DNA from: Pseudomonas chlororaphis subsp. aurantiaca
Lineage (GTDB): Bacteria; Pseudomonadota; Gammaproteobacteria; Pseudomonadales; Pseudomonadaceae
DNA length: 64,000 nt
Direction of reading: 5' to 3'
NCBI RefSeq assembly: GCF_013466605.1
Contig: NZ_CP059162.1
Coordinates: forward strand, 2,976,001-3,040,000
Both the position numbers and the translations under genes were made by a program. The notes beneath the pieces are model-generated. The model saw only the letters and a list, made by a program, of their open reading frames with translations, was not told the DNA's origin and searched no databases. Below, piece by piece: positions 47,363 to 55,975 of the stretch. Each line of letters starts with the position of its first letter. The stretch's first letter is position 1.

Positions 47363-48192
47363 TGCAGATTCCCCGTCGAGCCGATCATGGCCTGGTGGAT
47401 GCCGCGCAGCTCCTCACATAGCTCGTCGAGGCTGGGTATATTGTTGTCGCGCTCCAGCACAATGGGCCGCTCGCCGAATCGATGAACCGCATAGGCACCC
47501 AGGTCCAGCACGGCAGCCGAAACATCGGTTCCATGGGTGTCCAAGACCCGCCCTTGAGGTCCATTATCGAGATGACCGGCCACGTGAAAGTAGGTCACCG
47601 CGTCCGTCGGCAATGCGTCTATGAATGCGCGCGGATCGGATCCGTGGTTGCGCGCGTTCACATACGCATTATTGACATCCAATAGCAGCCCGCAGCCCGA
47701 GGCGTCGACCAGCCGAGCGATGAATTCGGTTTCGGCCATCTGCCCCTCCTCATCGTAGTAGTAGGAGATGTTCTCCAATGCGATACGCCGGGACAGGTAG
47801 TCCTGCACCGCCTTGACCTTGTCGACCATTAGCTGCAGGCTCGCCTGCGTGCGATGCACAGGAATCAGCTCGTACAGGTAGCCGCGGCTATCGCGCGACA
47901 TGCTTACGTGATCGCTATAGATCGCAATGTCGTAGCTGTCTAAGAAGATCTTCAGCGCCCTCAAATAGTCCATATCCAGTGGTTGTGCGTCGCCGATGGA
48001 CAGGCTCAAGCTGTGGGCCACCATCGGATACTTGCCCGCGATCGCGTCGAAGTGTTCCTTGCTCTCTCCGCCCAACCCCATCCAGTTGTCCGGTACGACT
48101 TCTAAAAAGTCGAAGTCAGTCCGAACCGGACCGTTGGCGAGAGGCAAGGCAAACTCACGCCGCAGCCCAAGTCCTCGTCCTTGGATGATCAT
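47359..48192 (-). CDS. MNIO (DUF692) peptide-modifying iron enzyme (HvfB/BufB-like)
   Basis: The protein has 277 residues from ATG 48192, which overlaps the precursor stop (ATGA). The TIM-barrel metal ligands of the multinuclear non-heme iron enzymes are visible: MVAHSLSLSIG (His), AIYSDHVSMS (Asp-His), IALENISYY (Glu-Asn), LLLDVNNAYVNARNHG (Asp-Asn), YFHVAGH (His), LDTHGTDV (His) and IVLERDNNIP (Glu-Asp). Such enzymes convert Cys of the precursor into thio-oxazole-type or related groups. It lies between precursor and partner genes, the standard order. Confidence 0.92.
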   Translation of the reverse strand: MIIQGRGLGLRREFALPLANGPVRTDFDFLEVVPDNWMGLGGESKEHFDAIAGKYPMVAHSLSLSIGDAQPLDMDYLRALKIFLDSYDIAIYSDHVSMSRDSRGYLYELIPVHRTQASLQLMVDKVKAVQDYLSRRIALENISYYYDEEGQMAETEFIARLVDASGCGLLLDVNNAYVNARNHGSDPRAFIDALPTDAVTYFHVAGHLDNGPQGRVLDTHGTDVSAAVLDLGAYAVHRFGERPIVLERDNNIPSLDELCEELRGIHQAMIGSTGNLQ

Positions 48193-48491
48193 TGGCCACA
48201 GACCCCTTCGGCGAGCTTCTTCAGGGGCGTTTCGGCTACGTCGTAGCCTTGAGCGGTCAGACCACATTTGCCGTCACGTGTACGGACCAGGCGATCCTGT
48301 GGGTCCTGATTGATCTTGGCCTTGCTGTAGATCTTCTCGGTGCCGCACTTGCCGCTGGCACATTTGCCGCCACCCTTGGTGGTCTTGGCAATGGCCGGTG
48401 GCGGGGCTTCACTGGCATGCGCCGGCTGGCTGATGACAGCGAACGAGGCGAGAGAGGCAACGGCGATGGAGAGTGCGAGTGTGTGTTTCAT
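48189..48491 (-). CDS. Cys-rich RiPP precursor (HvfA/bufferin-like metallophore)
   Basis: The 100-residue protein has a Sec signal peptide (MKHTLALSIAVASLASFAV, then ISQPAHA before SEAPPP) and a mature part with four Cys in glycine/lysine motifs: GKCASGKCG, then DGKCGL and EGVCGQ at the C-terminus. Exported precursors with such KCG motifs next to an MNIO enzyme are the substrates in HvfA/bufferin pathways and bind copper after modification. I chose ATG 48491, because the signal peptide starts there and a GAGTACCCC site precedes it. Metal binding is inferred from the family. Confidence 0.88.
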   Translation of the reverse strand: MKHTLALSIAVASLASFAVISQPAHASEAPPPAIAKTTKGGGKCASGKCGTEKIYSKAKINQDPQDRLVRTRDGKCGLTAQGYDVAETPLKKLAEGVCGQ

Positions 48492-48505
48492 GGGGTACTC
48501 CTGGT

Positions 48506-49441
48506 TCATGGCATTTCGAAGCGCGACAGATCACGTCCTGCGTAGACCGGACCGTGGTAGTAGCGCTTGATGGTTGCGATGTTGCTCTCCTTGTTCTTCA
48601 GGGATTTGCCCATGAAATGATTGAGGACGAGCATCTTGGGATTGATGGCTGCGGCGATCTTGCCGACGACCGTTGGCGTTGCATGGAGAAACTTGGAGGT
48701 GGTGTCGGCGTCGTCGTCGATGGCAGCCGGCATGACCAAGATGTCGGCGCCCTTGGCAAAATCGATGAATCCGGCACGGCTGCCGTTCTGATCCGCGGAG
48801 ATCACGATCGTGCCGTACTTGCCCTCGATGCGGAACGCCAGGGTCGGTACATCGCCGTGCGGAATGCCGTAGGCATATACCTTGACCTCGGCGTCTTGAT
48901 AAACGAGGGACGCTTTCTCGGCGTGGCGATCCACATTGATGATCGGGCTGACCTTTAGGTTCAACCCATCGCTGCCATCATGCAGACCCTCGAGGTAGGC
49001 AAACGAGCCAGTCTTGGCACCGAACGTGTCATGGAAGAATGCCGTCATGCTTGGGAACGAGTCAGACCCGTCCGGACCGACCAGTGCAATTGTGTTGCTC
49101 GTAGCCATGAAGTACGCGCCCTTCAAGATGGCGGGCAAGTCGGCGCTATGGTCCGTGTGAAAGTGCGAGATGCCGATGAAGTGCAGGTCTTCCAACCGGG
49201 CATGTGCCTGGCCAAAGCGCAGGTACGTACCGCCGCCGGCGTCGATGAGCAGCCGCGACTTGCCATCGATCCAGACAATCTCGCCCGATGAAGCCCGGGC
49301 GTCGTCAGAGATAGGGCCACCAGAGCCGAGCAGTTGGATGCCCATGGAGTGCGATGTGTCGTAACTGGTCGTAGCGGAGAATGCGCCGGTGGAGAGTGCC
49401 GCCAAGCCGAGAGCGGTGGCGATGCGCAAGATTTTTTTCAC
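48506..49441 (-). CDS. Exported metallo-beta-lactamase-fold hydrolase, first gene of the RiPP operon
   Basis: The 311-residue protein has a signal peptide (MKKILRIATALGLAALSTGA) and an MBL fold: HFHTDHSADLPAIL (HxHxDH, about 94), YGIPHGDVPTLAFR (His, about 198), VISADQNGSR (Asp, about 215) and MLVLNHFMGK (final His, about 279). All zinc ligands appear present. It resembles arylsulfatase/RNase-Z-like periplasmic MBL proteins rather than beta-lactamases. It ends 14 bases before the RiPP precursor gene, so it shares the transcript. I know of no described bufferin/HvfA operon that includes such a gene; a role in processing or protecting the product is speculation. Confidence 0.88.
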   Translation of the reverse strand: MKKILRIATALGLAALSTGAFSATTSYDTSHSMGIQLLGSGGPISDDARASSGEIVWIDGKSRLLIDAGGGTYLRFGQAHARLEDLHFIGISHFHTDHSADLPAILKGAYFMATSNTIALVGPDGSDSFPSMTAFFHDTFGAKTGSFAYLEGLHDGSDGLNLKVSPIINVDRHAEKASLVYQDAEVKVYAYGIPHGDVPTLAFRIEGKYGTIVISADQNGSRAGFIDFAKGADILVMPAAIDDDADTTSKFLHATPTVVGKIAAAINPKMLVLNHFMGKSLKNKESNIATIKRYYHGPVYAGRDLSRFEMP

Positions 49442-49816
49442 AGTGAGGCTCCAAGCGGGCTGAAGTGGAATGTGCGGGTCACCGAGTGGTGCCAGGCAGC
49501 ACCAATGAGGTGTGACATATCGTCACCTGTTGCTGAGCTATGCGCCATTGCTTGTTTTCGATATGTCGCATGCCTTTTTGATATGTATTGGCGCGGTGCA
49601 ACTGTGCGGAGGGCTTTGACGCTTTTGTTGGGGCTGTGGGAGGTAAAAAATCCATGCCTATGGGGCATGGCGCGCATGCAAAAAATGTCATCGTGCATAG
49701 CGGGGGAGAGTGGGAGGATGAATTCGAGCCATTCACCGGCCCATACCGAGTTACTTGCTAGTTGCTGTGGGCCCATTACCAGTTAACAAGCAACTTCCCA
49801 CTAGAGAGATACCTTC
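49442..49816. promoter_or_regulatory. Divergent promoter region between the RiPP operon and the DUF2790 gene
   Basis: The 375-base gap carries the promoters of both directions. It contains a hairpin CCATGCC-TATGG-GGCATGG (49652-49670) followed at once by the overlapping dyad GCATGGCGCGCATGC (49665-49680). These could be an operator or transcript structure. No canonical CueR or CopR box was identified by eye. Confidence 0.5.
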
Positions 49817-50071
49817 ATGAAATTGCTTATGCTTGGATTTGCTGCATTGCTCACCACCGGTTCAGCGTTTGCCGACACTACCGAGAGCTCACCGGTGATT
49901 CACGACAAGACCGGCTTCTACGTTCATATGGATGTAGCAAAAATCATATCCATGACTCAAATCCCGGACCAGTGTGGTGTGGTTCCCGCGCGTCTGGATT
50001 ATCTGGACCATCAGGGGCGGGAGCATGTTCTGGATTATCAGGTTCAAGGAAATTGCACGAACGAAAACTGA
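49817..50071 (+). CDS. DUF2790 small exported protein
   Basis: The 84-residue protein has a signal peptide (MKLLMLGFAALLTTGSAFA) and a short mature domain with VAKIISMTQIPDQCGVVPAR, LDYLDHQG and LDYQVQGNC. This is the Pseudomonas DUF2790 pattern, with two Cys that probably form a disulfide. Function is unknown; in pseudomonads such genes often lie near stress or metal genes. It is transcribed away from the RiPP operon. Confidence 0.8.
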   Translation: MKLLMLGFAALLTTGSAFADTTESSPVIHDKTGFYVHMDVAKIISMTQIPDQCGVVPARLDYLDHQGREHVLDYQVQGNCTNEN

Positions 50072-50193
50072 TGGAGTGTTTTTATTATGAGCACTTAACG
50101 GTCAGTTGATAACGACACTTCCTAAAGCGCCATCCATAACTTTCATTTAGCCCAAGCGGCTCTTCCCTTTATCACCTCAGGAGATTTGATCCT

Positions 50194-50418
50194 ATGAAAT
50201 GCTCCACACTTGTCATTGCCTGCCTATTCTCCGTTACTTCTATCGCCGCCGTTGCCGAAGACGGCTCTGACCGGGCCCGCGCCCGTTGGGAGGCGTTCCA
50301 GGCCAGCCATGCGCAGGCGCACGCTGAAGCCGCGCAGAAGACCTTGACAGCCCAGACCAAAAACAACGGCTCCTCCGCAGCAGACACTACCGAACAGAAG
50401 CAACAGCCCGATACCTGA
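50194..50418 (+). CDS. Small exported PtrA-like protein
   Basis: The 74-residue protein has a signal peptide (MKCSTLVIACLFSVTSIAAV ending AEDGSD) and a charged, Ala/Gln-rich helical tail without Cys or Met clusters. The start of the mature part (EDGSDRARARWEAFQASHAQ) resembles the N-terminal domain of PtrA-like proteins, which are copper-inducible in P. aeruginosa; this resemblance is from memory. An AGGAG site precedes the ATG. Confidence 0.55.
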   Translation: MKCSTLVIACLFSVTSIAAVAEDGSDRARARWEAFQASHAQAHAEAAQKTLTAQTKNNGSSAADTTEQKQQPDT

Positions 50419-50560
50419 TTGCTCGAACCCGCTCCCGACGCTCACTTTTTCTATGCTCTGCTGCTCTTGATGCCCCCTGAAAACAAGTCCAGAATTAAGT
50501 CTCTTTCTGTTTCGGCAAGAAGAGAAAACCCTTAGATTTCAATGGGTAGGGAACCAGATG

Positions 50561-50582
50561 CGAGTCTCGTTTCCCGCTCCAA
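50561..50582 (+). other. attR: right attachment site of the island
   Basis: This is an exact 22-bp copy of the tRNA-Gly 3' end (CGAGTCTCGTT ... CCGCTCCAA), matching 20785-20806. Immediately downstream is the terminator that would follow the tRNA in an uninterrupted chromosome. Confidence 0.9.
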
Positions 50583-50593
50583 GATTCAGAAAA

Positions 50594-50618
50594 AGCCACT
50601 CAGATGAGTGGCTTTTTT
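50594..50618 (+). terminator. Original terminator of the tRNA-Gly transcript, now beyond attR
   Basis: GCCACTCA-GA-TGAGTGGC followed by TTTTTT, with AAAA on the other side, so it can work in both directions; it may also end the parDE transcript arriving on the minus strand. Confidence 0.88.
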
Positions 50619-50671
50619 GTGCCTGAAAAATACCTCAGCGTGACATGCATTGCGCTGGACGTTCGAGCGCG

Positions 50672-51028
50672 TCAGTCGGTAGGCAGGTGCAACTGCACCT
50701 CAATGGCATCATGAAGGAGTCGGACGACCTCGATCACGTCGTCGTTTGCCACGCGATAGAATACGACATGGCGCGGGCTTTTGACCGTTCCATGGGGGTG
50801 TTTAGCCTGCTGGCGTGAGTAGATGAGGTGATAGCTGCGAAGGCCCGGTGCAAGCTCATCGCGGTCGTGGCTGCCAATGCGATAGGGCGTGCTGGCGATA
50901 TCTTGCAACGCGGCGAGTATCAACGCTTGGTATCGCTGGCGTGCTTGATCGCCAAACTGCATCTGGGAGAGCCTGAGGATGTCGACAATGTCGGCGCGCG
51001 CCGCGTTGGAAATCCGGTACTGCGGCAT
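50672..51028 (-). CDS. parE: ParE-family toxin
   Basis: The 118-residue protein has the RelE/ParE fold pattern: ISNAARADIVDILRLSQMQF, IASTPYRIGSHDRDELAPGLRSYHLIY and HVVFYRVANDDVIEVVRLLH. ParE toxins inhibit DNA gyrase. It follows its antitoxin gene by two bases. It lies about 90 bases outside attR, so it belongs to the chromosome side rather than the island. Confidence 0.92.
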   Translation of the reverse strand: MPQYRISNAARADIVDILRLSQMQFGDQARQRYQALILAALQDIASTPYRIGSHDRDELAPGLRSYHLIYSRQQAKHPHGTVKSPRHVVFYRVANDDVIEVVRLLHDAIEVQLHLPTD

Positions 51029-51030
51029 GC

Positions 51031-51321
51031 TCAGTGTTTCTCTCTCGCGGGGAGGGTTGCCTCAAGGCTCAAGCCCTCGAGGTAGTGCTCCAGATCCCCT
51101 TCGTTCAACTGAGTAAAGCGCCCGTGTTCAAGGTCCATGATGCCGATCGAGGTCGCCTGGCGCAGGGCCTCAATTTTGGCAGTGTCTTCGGCGATGCGCT
51201 GCTCCAATAGACGCAAACCTTCTCGCATCACTTCGCTGGCATTCTGATAACGGCCGGACTGCACCAGGTCCTGGATAACCTGGTCCTGGTGAGGGGTGAG
51301 CACAACGTTTCGCGTCGCCAT
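51031..51321 (-). CDS. parD: ParD-family antitoxin
   Basis: The 96-residue protein has an N-terminal ribbon-helix-helix (NVVLTPHQDQVIQDLVQSGRYQNASEVMREGLRLLE) and a C-terminal toxin-binding tail. It precedes parE, normal for this module, and probably represses the operon through the palindrome at 51362-51376. Confidence 0.92.
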   Translation of the reverse strand: MATRNVVLTPHQDQVIQDLVQSGRYQNASEVMREGLRLLEQRIAEDTAKIEALRQATSIGIMDLEHGRFTQLNEGDLEHYLEGLSLEATLPAREKH

Positions 51322-51361
51322 AATTAGCTCCAGCTCTGGGCAAACAGGTTTTTTCGATCAT

Positions 51362-51376
51362 TGGCATATTATGCCA
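51362..51376. promoter_or_regulatory. Palindromic operator of parDE
   Basis: TGGCATATTATGCCA is a perfect 15-base palindrome 41 bases upstream of the parD start, with a TATTAT-like -10 inside it. Position and symmetry fit a ParD/ParDE autoregulatory site. Confidence 0.7.
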
Positions 51377-51572
51377 TTTTACCCGGGAGCACATAGCTTG
51401 AGAGCTGTATCTGACGAACTGGGGCGTACGGGGCCATCCTTTATGTTCCCGCACGCCACTAACGCCTAAAATTCCCGGCAAATACGCAAGACTGTCGACG
51501 ACTTCGCAGGGGCTGCCTGCCGGGTCGCGTCTACCGCTCCTCGTTTCGCAAGTACCTCAAGGAAGGTTCCCC

Positions 51573-54452
51573 ATGCTACTGAGGTCCCTCGCAGCTATTG
51601 GCATTCTGTTGCTGGGTTTTCTTTCACCGATATTTCCGGCTCAGGCGCAGGACATCACGTTGTCCGGTCGCATGACCACAAGCAGTCATCCCTGGCTGGA
51701 CGCCAAGGCGCGGCAGTGGCTGGAAGGGCGAGGGCCGCTCAGGGTCGGGGTCGTGCGTTTCGACTATCCGCCCCTGTCAGTGCTCAATGGCGATCGCTAC
51801 CAGGGCATCACCGCCGACTACCTGGCCCTGATGTTCGAACGGCCGCCGCAGGTGCGCGCCTACTCGTCGCGGGCATCCGCACTGGCGGCCTTGCGCAGTG
51901 GCGAGATCGACCTGCTGGGCGCGGGCAGCGATGTCGAAGGCCGGGAAAATGGCCTGCTGCTCAGCGAAGCCTACCTATCTGACCGGCCGGTGCTGGTGAC
52001 TTCGCAGGCCCAGCCCTTCGATCCCGGCCAGGCCGGTACCGTTCTGGGAATGACTGTCGGCTATCTTCAGGAACAGGCGGTACGGGAGGCTTACCCCCAT
52101 AGCCAGGTGGAGTTTTTCGATTCGCCTCAACACGCGCTCGAAGCGCTGGTGCTGGGGGACGTAGACGCGGTGTTGGGGGATGCCGTGTCCTCGCATTACC
52201 TGATGCAAACCCATTACCTGCTGGGCCTGCGCATCGACAACTTCGCTCCCGTCGACAGTCGGGGCTTCCGCTTCCTTCTGCGTCCGGGAGACGAGCCGCT
52301 GAGGGGCATTATCGACCGGGCAATACCGAGGATATCCAGGCGCTATGGGGAAGACATCCTGCGCAGCTGGAGCGCCGGCCGCCGTTTGAGCATCGACGAG
52401 GCGCGCGTGAAGCTGACGCCCGCGGAACAGCGCTGGCTGGACAGCCACCCGCAGGTGCCCGTGGCCATCAATTACTCGCTCGGGGCGTTGGGCGAGCTGG
52501 GACGGGACCGCAGCGTCACCGGCATTGGCCGCGACTACCTGGAATTGATCAGCCAGCGCAGTGGCCTGAAGTTCGCCTACCTGGGCACGCCAAACACTTT
52601 GGAAACCAATAAACTTATCGCCGAGGGGCGGGCGCTTCTGACCCCGGCCATGCCTCAGTCCGAGCTGTTCGAGACGCCACTGGATGTCTTGCCGGCGTAC
52701 CTGCGCAGCTCCACCGTATTGATGACCGCGACCAGTGCTGGCCGTCACGCCGGCCGGCGTTTCAACGGGCTTGCCGATCTGAATGGGAAGACCCTGGCGA
52801 CGGGTGAAGGCTACTTTTTCATCGATACGATAAGACGTGACTATCCGGCAATTCAGCTCAAGGTATACCCCACGTTCCTCGAGGCCATGCGCTCGGTCGA
52901 TTCGGGGCAGAACGAGGTGTACCTGAGCAGCGACTACACCGGCCGCTATCTGTCGGCCCAGTATTTCGACAATCGCATCCAGGTCACCGGGATCCTGCAG
53001 AATATCTCCACGCCCATCGGCATCGGGGTGGCGAAGAACCAGCCGGAGTTGCGCAGCATCCTGGAGAAGGCGCAGCTGGCAATCACACCGGAAGAGGTCG
53101 CGGACATAGTCCAGGCCTGGGCGCCGCGCTTCGCCAGGGGCGGGAGCGACTTCTGGCGCGACCATCGCGACAAGATTCTCCAGCTGGGCGGCCTCTTCGC
53201 GACCCTGATCGCCATCTCGCTGATCTGGGCGTTCTACCTGCGACGCCAAGTCTGCAGGACCAGGGCCGCCGAGGAGCGGGCCGAGGCCGCCAACCAGGCC
53301 AAGAGTGTCTTCCTGTCGACGATGAGCCATGAGATACGCACGCCGCTGAACGCGATCATCGGCATGCAGGAGCTCGCGCTGCTGAGGGCGAAACAGGGGG
53401 AGGCCGACAGCGTATCCCTGTCCGTGGCCCAGGAAGCGGCCCAGGGGCTTCTGTCGCTGCTGGGCAATGTGCTGGATATTGCTCGCATCGAGTCCGGAAA
53501 GATTGATTCGTTTCCTGAGCCGGTGCTCATCAACAACCAGATTGAAGGCGTCGCCTCGGTTGTCACTGGCATGGCGCGACAAAAAGGCCTCACCCTGGAC
53601 GTCAAGGTCGAAGGCGAGTTGCAGGCATGGGTGCTACTGGACCCGCTGCATTTCAAGCAGGTGCTGTTCAACCTGCTCAGCAACGCCATCAAGTTCACCG
53701 AGCGTGGCGGCGTAACCCTCCAGGCTCGCACCCGCCGTGAAGGGGACAGGTTGCGCCTGGACCTCGATGTCATCGATACGGGCATCGGCATTGGCGCCGA
53801 AGACATGGACAAGCTGTTCAAGCCCTTCTCACAGGTGGGCATGCCAGGCGCGGGGCAGGCATCCGGAAGCGGGTTGGGGCTGAACATCAGCCGCCGCCTG
53901 GTGCAATTGATGGGGGGCAAGATCGACCCGCGTAGCGAACCTGGCAAAGGATCCTGCTTCAGCCTCGAATTGAGCCTGCCCATCTGCGACCCTCCAGCCG
54001 CTATCGAGGACGAAGCTGCGCAGCAGGAGCCGCCCGTTTCTGCCGAAGTGCCTCCATTGTCCATCTTGCTGGCCGAAGATAACGCCTTCAATCGCGTCAC
54101 CCTCAACACCCAGCTGGAAACCCTGGGGCATCGAGTGGTGGTCGCGAAAGATGGGCAGGAAGCCTTCAAGCGCTGGCTGAGCGCGGACTTCGACATCGTG
54201 CTCACGGACGGCATGATGCCGAGGATGGATGGCTTCGAGCTCGCCAGGCGGATCCGCTGGGAGGAATCCCACAGCGGCCTGCCACGCTGTCGCATCATTG
54301 CCCTGACGGCCAGCATCGAGGCGAGGGCGGTGGAGCGATGCAAGGCCGCCGGGATGGACCAGATTCTGTTCAAGCCCGCGACACTGGAAACGCTGCGGCA
54401 GGCTATCGCGTCCAGCCCGGCAGGCGAGACCAGCCCCGAGGAGTCCCGATAA
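51573..54452 (+). CDS. BvgS-like hybrid sensor histidine kinase
   Basis: The 959-residue protein has a signal peptide (ends AQAQ), two periplasmic SBP_bac_3 (Venus-flytrap) domains (about 45-275 and 285-525), one membrane helix (about 535-556), HisKA with His in [16 protein letters not shown] (about 587), HATPase_c ([29 protein letters not shown]) and a C-terminal receiver with phospho-acceptor Asp in [14 protein letters not shown] (about 877). There is no HPt domain, unlike full BvgS, so phosphotransfer must pass to a separate HPt. No adjacent response regulator is seen. It probably senses a small molecule such as an amino acid or organic acid. Confidence 0.93.
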   Translation: MLLRSLAAIGILLLGFLSPIFPAQAQDITLSGRMTTSSHPWLDAKARQWLEGRGPLRVGVVRFDYPPLSVLNGDRYQGITADYLALMFERPPQVRAYSSRASALAALRSGEIDLLGAGSDVEGRENGLLLSEAYLSDRPVLVTSQAQPFDPGQAGTVLGMTVGYLQEQAVREAYPHSQVEFFDSPQHALEALVLGDVDAVLGDAVSSHYLMQTHYLLGLRIDNFAPVDSRGFRFLLRPGDEPLRGIIDRAIPRISRRYGEDILRSWSAGRRLSIDEARVKLTPAEQRWLDSHPQVPVAINYSLGALGELGRDRSVTGIGRDYLELISQRSGLKFAYLGTPNTLETNKLIAEGRALLTPAMPQSELFETPLDVLPAYLRSSTVLMTATSAGRHAGRRFNGLADLNGKTLATGEGYFFIDTIRRDYPAIQLKVYPTFLEAMRSVDSGQNEVYLSSDYTGRYLSAQYFDNRIQVTGILQNISTPIGIGVAKNQPELRSILEKAQLAITPEEVADIVQAWAPRFARGGSDFWRDHRDKILQLGGLFATLIAISLIWAFYLRRQVCRTRAAEERAEAANQAKSVFLSTMSHEIRTPLNAIIGMQELALLRAKQGEADSVSLSVAQEAAQGLLSLLGNVLDIARIESGKIDSFPEPVLINNQIEGVASVVTGMARQKGLTLDVKVEGELQAWVLLDPLHFKQVLFNLLSNAIKFTERGGVTLQARTRREGDRLRLDLDVIDTGIGIGAEDMDKLFKPFSQVGMPGAGQASGSGLGLNISRRLVQLMGGKIDPRSEPGKGSCFSLELSLPICDPPAAIEDEAAQQEPPVSAEVPPLSILLAEDNAFNRVTLNTQLETLGHRVVVAKDGQEAFKRWLSADFDIVLTDGMMPRMDGFELARRIRWEESHSGLPRCRIIALTASIEARAVERCKAAGMDQILFKPATLETLRQAIASSPAGETSPEESR

Positions 54453-54544
54453 GCCGAAGCGGTCCTTTGCACGCCGAGTATCGGCCGCCCCCGCAAGCGC
54501 GGCCGATTCGATGAACCCGGGAGCAGGGTTAACGGGATCGCTCC

Positions 54545-55657
54545 TTATGGATGAACGGGGTAGTCGATGTATCCGCGCTGGTCGCCGCCAAAGAAGGTGC
54601 TTGGGTCTGGCGTGTTCAGCGCCAGCCCGTCGCGGATCCGCCGGGGCAGGTCGGGGTTGGCCAGGAAGGGGCGACCAAAGGCAATCAGGTCGGCGCGGTT
54701 GGCGGCCAGGGCCTGCTCCGCCGATTGTGGATCGTAGCCGCCGGCGAGCATCAGCACGCCTTTCCACTCTGTGCGCAGTTGCCCGATGATCGCGTCCCAG
54801 CGCGGGTCGAAGTTCTCGTCCTTGACGGTGCCGACCACGGCCGGTTCCACGAGGTGCAGGTAGGCCAGGGGCCAGCGATTCAGGGAACGGACGATATGGC
54901 CGAAGGTGGCCTCGGGCGTTGCGTCGCCCATGCCCATGAAGCGCCCCATGGGAGTGAGGCGTACCGCCACTCGTTCGGCGCCCACCTCATCGGCGACGGC
55001 TGCCACGACCTCCAGCAGCAGGCGGGCGCGATTTTCCACGCTGCCGCCGTACGCGTCCTCGCGCTGGTTGCTGTTGCTGTTGATGAACTGGTCGAGCAGG
55101 TAGCCGTTGCCTGCGTGGATTTCCACGCCGTCCATGCCGGCCTTCAGGGCGTTACGCGCCGCGCGTCGATAGTCGTCGACGATCTGCGCGATCTCCGCCA
55201 CTTGCAGGGCGCGTGGCACCGGCACATCGCCCCAGACGCCGTTGCCCTCGTCGTCGACGATAAAGGTCTTGCCAGGAACCGGCAGGGCGCTGGGCGCCAC
55301 CGGCAGGGCGTTGTCGGGCTGGAAGCTCGGGTGAGAGACACGCCCCACATGCCACAGCTGCATGAAAATCAGCCCGCCGGCTTCGTGCACTTGGGTGCTC
55401 ACCTGGCGCCAGGCCGTCACCTGGGCATCGCTGTAGATCCCCGGGGTCCAGGCGTAGCCCTGGCCCTGGCGGGAAATCTGCGTGGCCTCGGTAACGATCA
55501 GCGCGGCGCTCGCGCGCTGCCGGTAATACTCGGCGTTCATGGCGGTGGGCAGGTCGCCCGGCTGGCCGGCGCGGGAGCGGGTCAGCGGGGCCATGGCCAC
55601 GCGGTGAGCCAGGGTGTAGGGGCCGACCGCAAGGGGTTGGAACAGGTGCTGAGTCAT
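54545..55657 (-). CDS. Old Yellow Enzyme family NADH:flavin oxidoreductase (NemA-like)
   Basis: The 370-residue FMN ene-reductase has the OYE signatures RVAMAPLTRSRAGQPGDLPT, FMQLWHVGRVSHPS, DGVEIHAGNGYLLDQFINSN (His/Asn substrate pair) and REDAYGGSVENRARLLLEV, then DLIAFGRPFLANPDLPRRI. It reduces activated alkenes or nitro compounds with NAD(P)H in the cytoplasm. The start at 55657 (MTQHLFQPL) has AGGAAATACCC upstream. A perfect palindrome 160 bases upstream may be its operator. Confidence 0.93.
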   Translation of the reverse strand: MTQHLFQPLAVGPYTLAHRVAMAPLTRSRAGQPGDLPTAMNAEYYRQRASAALIVTEATQISRQGQGYAWTPGIYSDAQVTAWRQVSTQVHEAGGLIFMQLWHVGRVSHPSFQPDNALPVAPSALPVPGKTFIVDDEGNGVWGDVPVPRALQVAEIAQIVDDYRRAARNALKAGMDGVEIHAGNGYLLDQFINSNSNQREDAYGGSVENRARLLLEVVAAVADEVGAERVAVRLTPMGRFMGMGDATPEATFGHIVRSLNRWPLAYLHLVEPAVVGTVKDENFDPRWDAIIGQLRTEWKGVLMLAGGYDPQSAEQALAANRADLIAFGRPFLANPDLPRRIRDGLALNTPDPSTFFGGDQRGYIDYPVHP

Positions 55658-55975
55658 GGGTATTTCCTTATGAGGGCATCGATCGGGATGCCGTGGGTGC
55701 TCAGGCGGACGGTGCCTGGTTGAACAACAGGGATTGCCGGTTTGCGTGTCTTTGTTGGGCACTAACCTAATCCGCCGGGCCGTGGCTGATAATCCAGCCG
55801 CCGCTCTACGCTGCATTGCGTGAAACGCAACGTCCTGAACGGCGGCGGATGCAGGGCGCGGCGGGCGGGCAGTCGATGACGGGCGCGGCGATTGGCCCGT
55901 TCGATCCTCGATGCCTTGGCAGCGCGCGAAGGGCCGCCGCCGAAGCAGCGGCCTGGCCCAGCGCCGGACTCCAGG
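55658..55975. promoter_or_regulatory. Intergenic region with perfect palindrome upstream of the OYE gene
   Basis: The 318-base region holds TTGCGT-GAA-ACGCAA (55816-55830), a perfect 6-3-6 dyad, a plausible operator for the OYE gene transcribed to the left. The rest shows no gene. Confidence 0.5.

Larger units (their letters stand above)
20807..50582. mobile_element. Genomic island in tRNA-Gly (about 29.8 kb), integrase-deficient
   Basis: The segment is bounded by exact 22-bp copies of the tRNA-Gly 3' end. An integrase fragment sits beside attL, and the strong terminator that should follow the tRNA lies immediately after attR (50595-50612). Content is accessory: polyketide cluster, metal/RiPP operon, IS elements, regulators and many gene fossils. 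Local GC varies widely (AT-rich at 23.6-23.9, 38.3-38.5 and 39.5-41.4 kb). No mobilisation or plasmid genes remain, so it is probably fixed. Confidence 0.88.

Noticed and set aside
49438..49776. 112-codon minus-strand frame between the MBL and DUF2790 genes
   Set aside because: It spans the divergent promoter region and its hairpin, lacks domain character and a ribosome site, and would overlap the MBL start.
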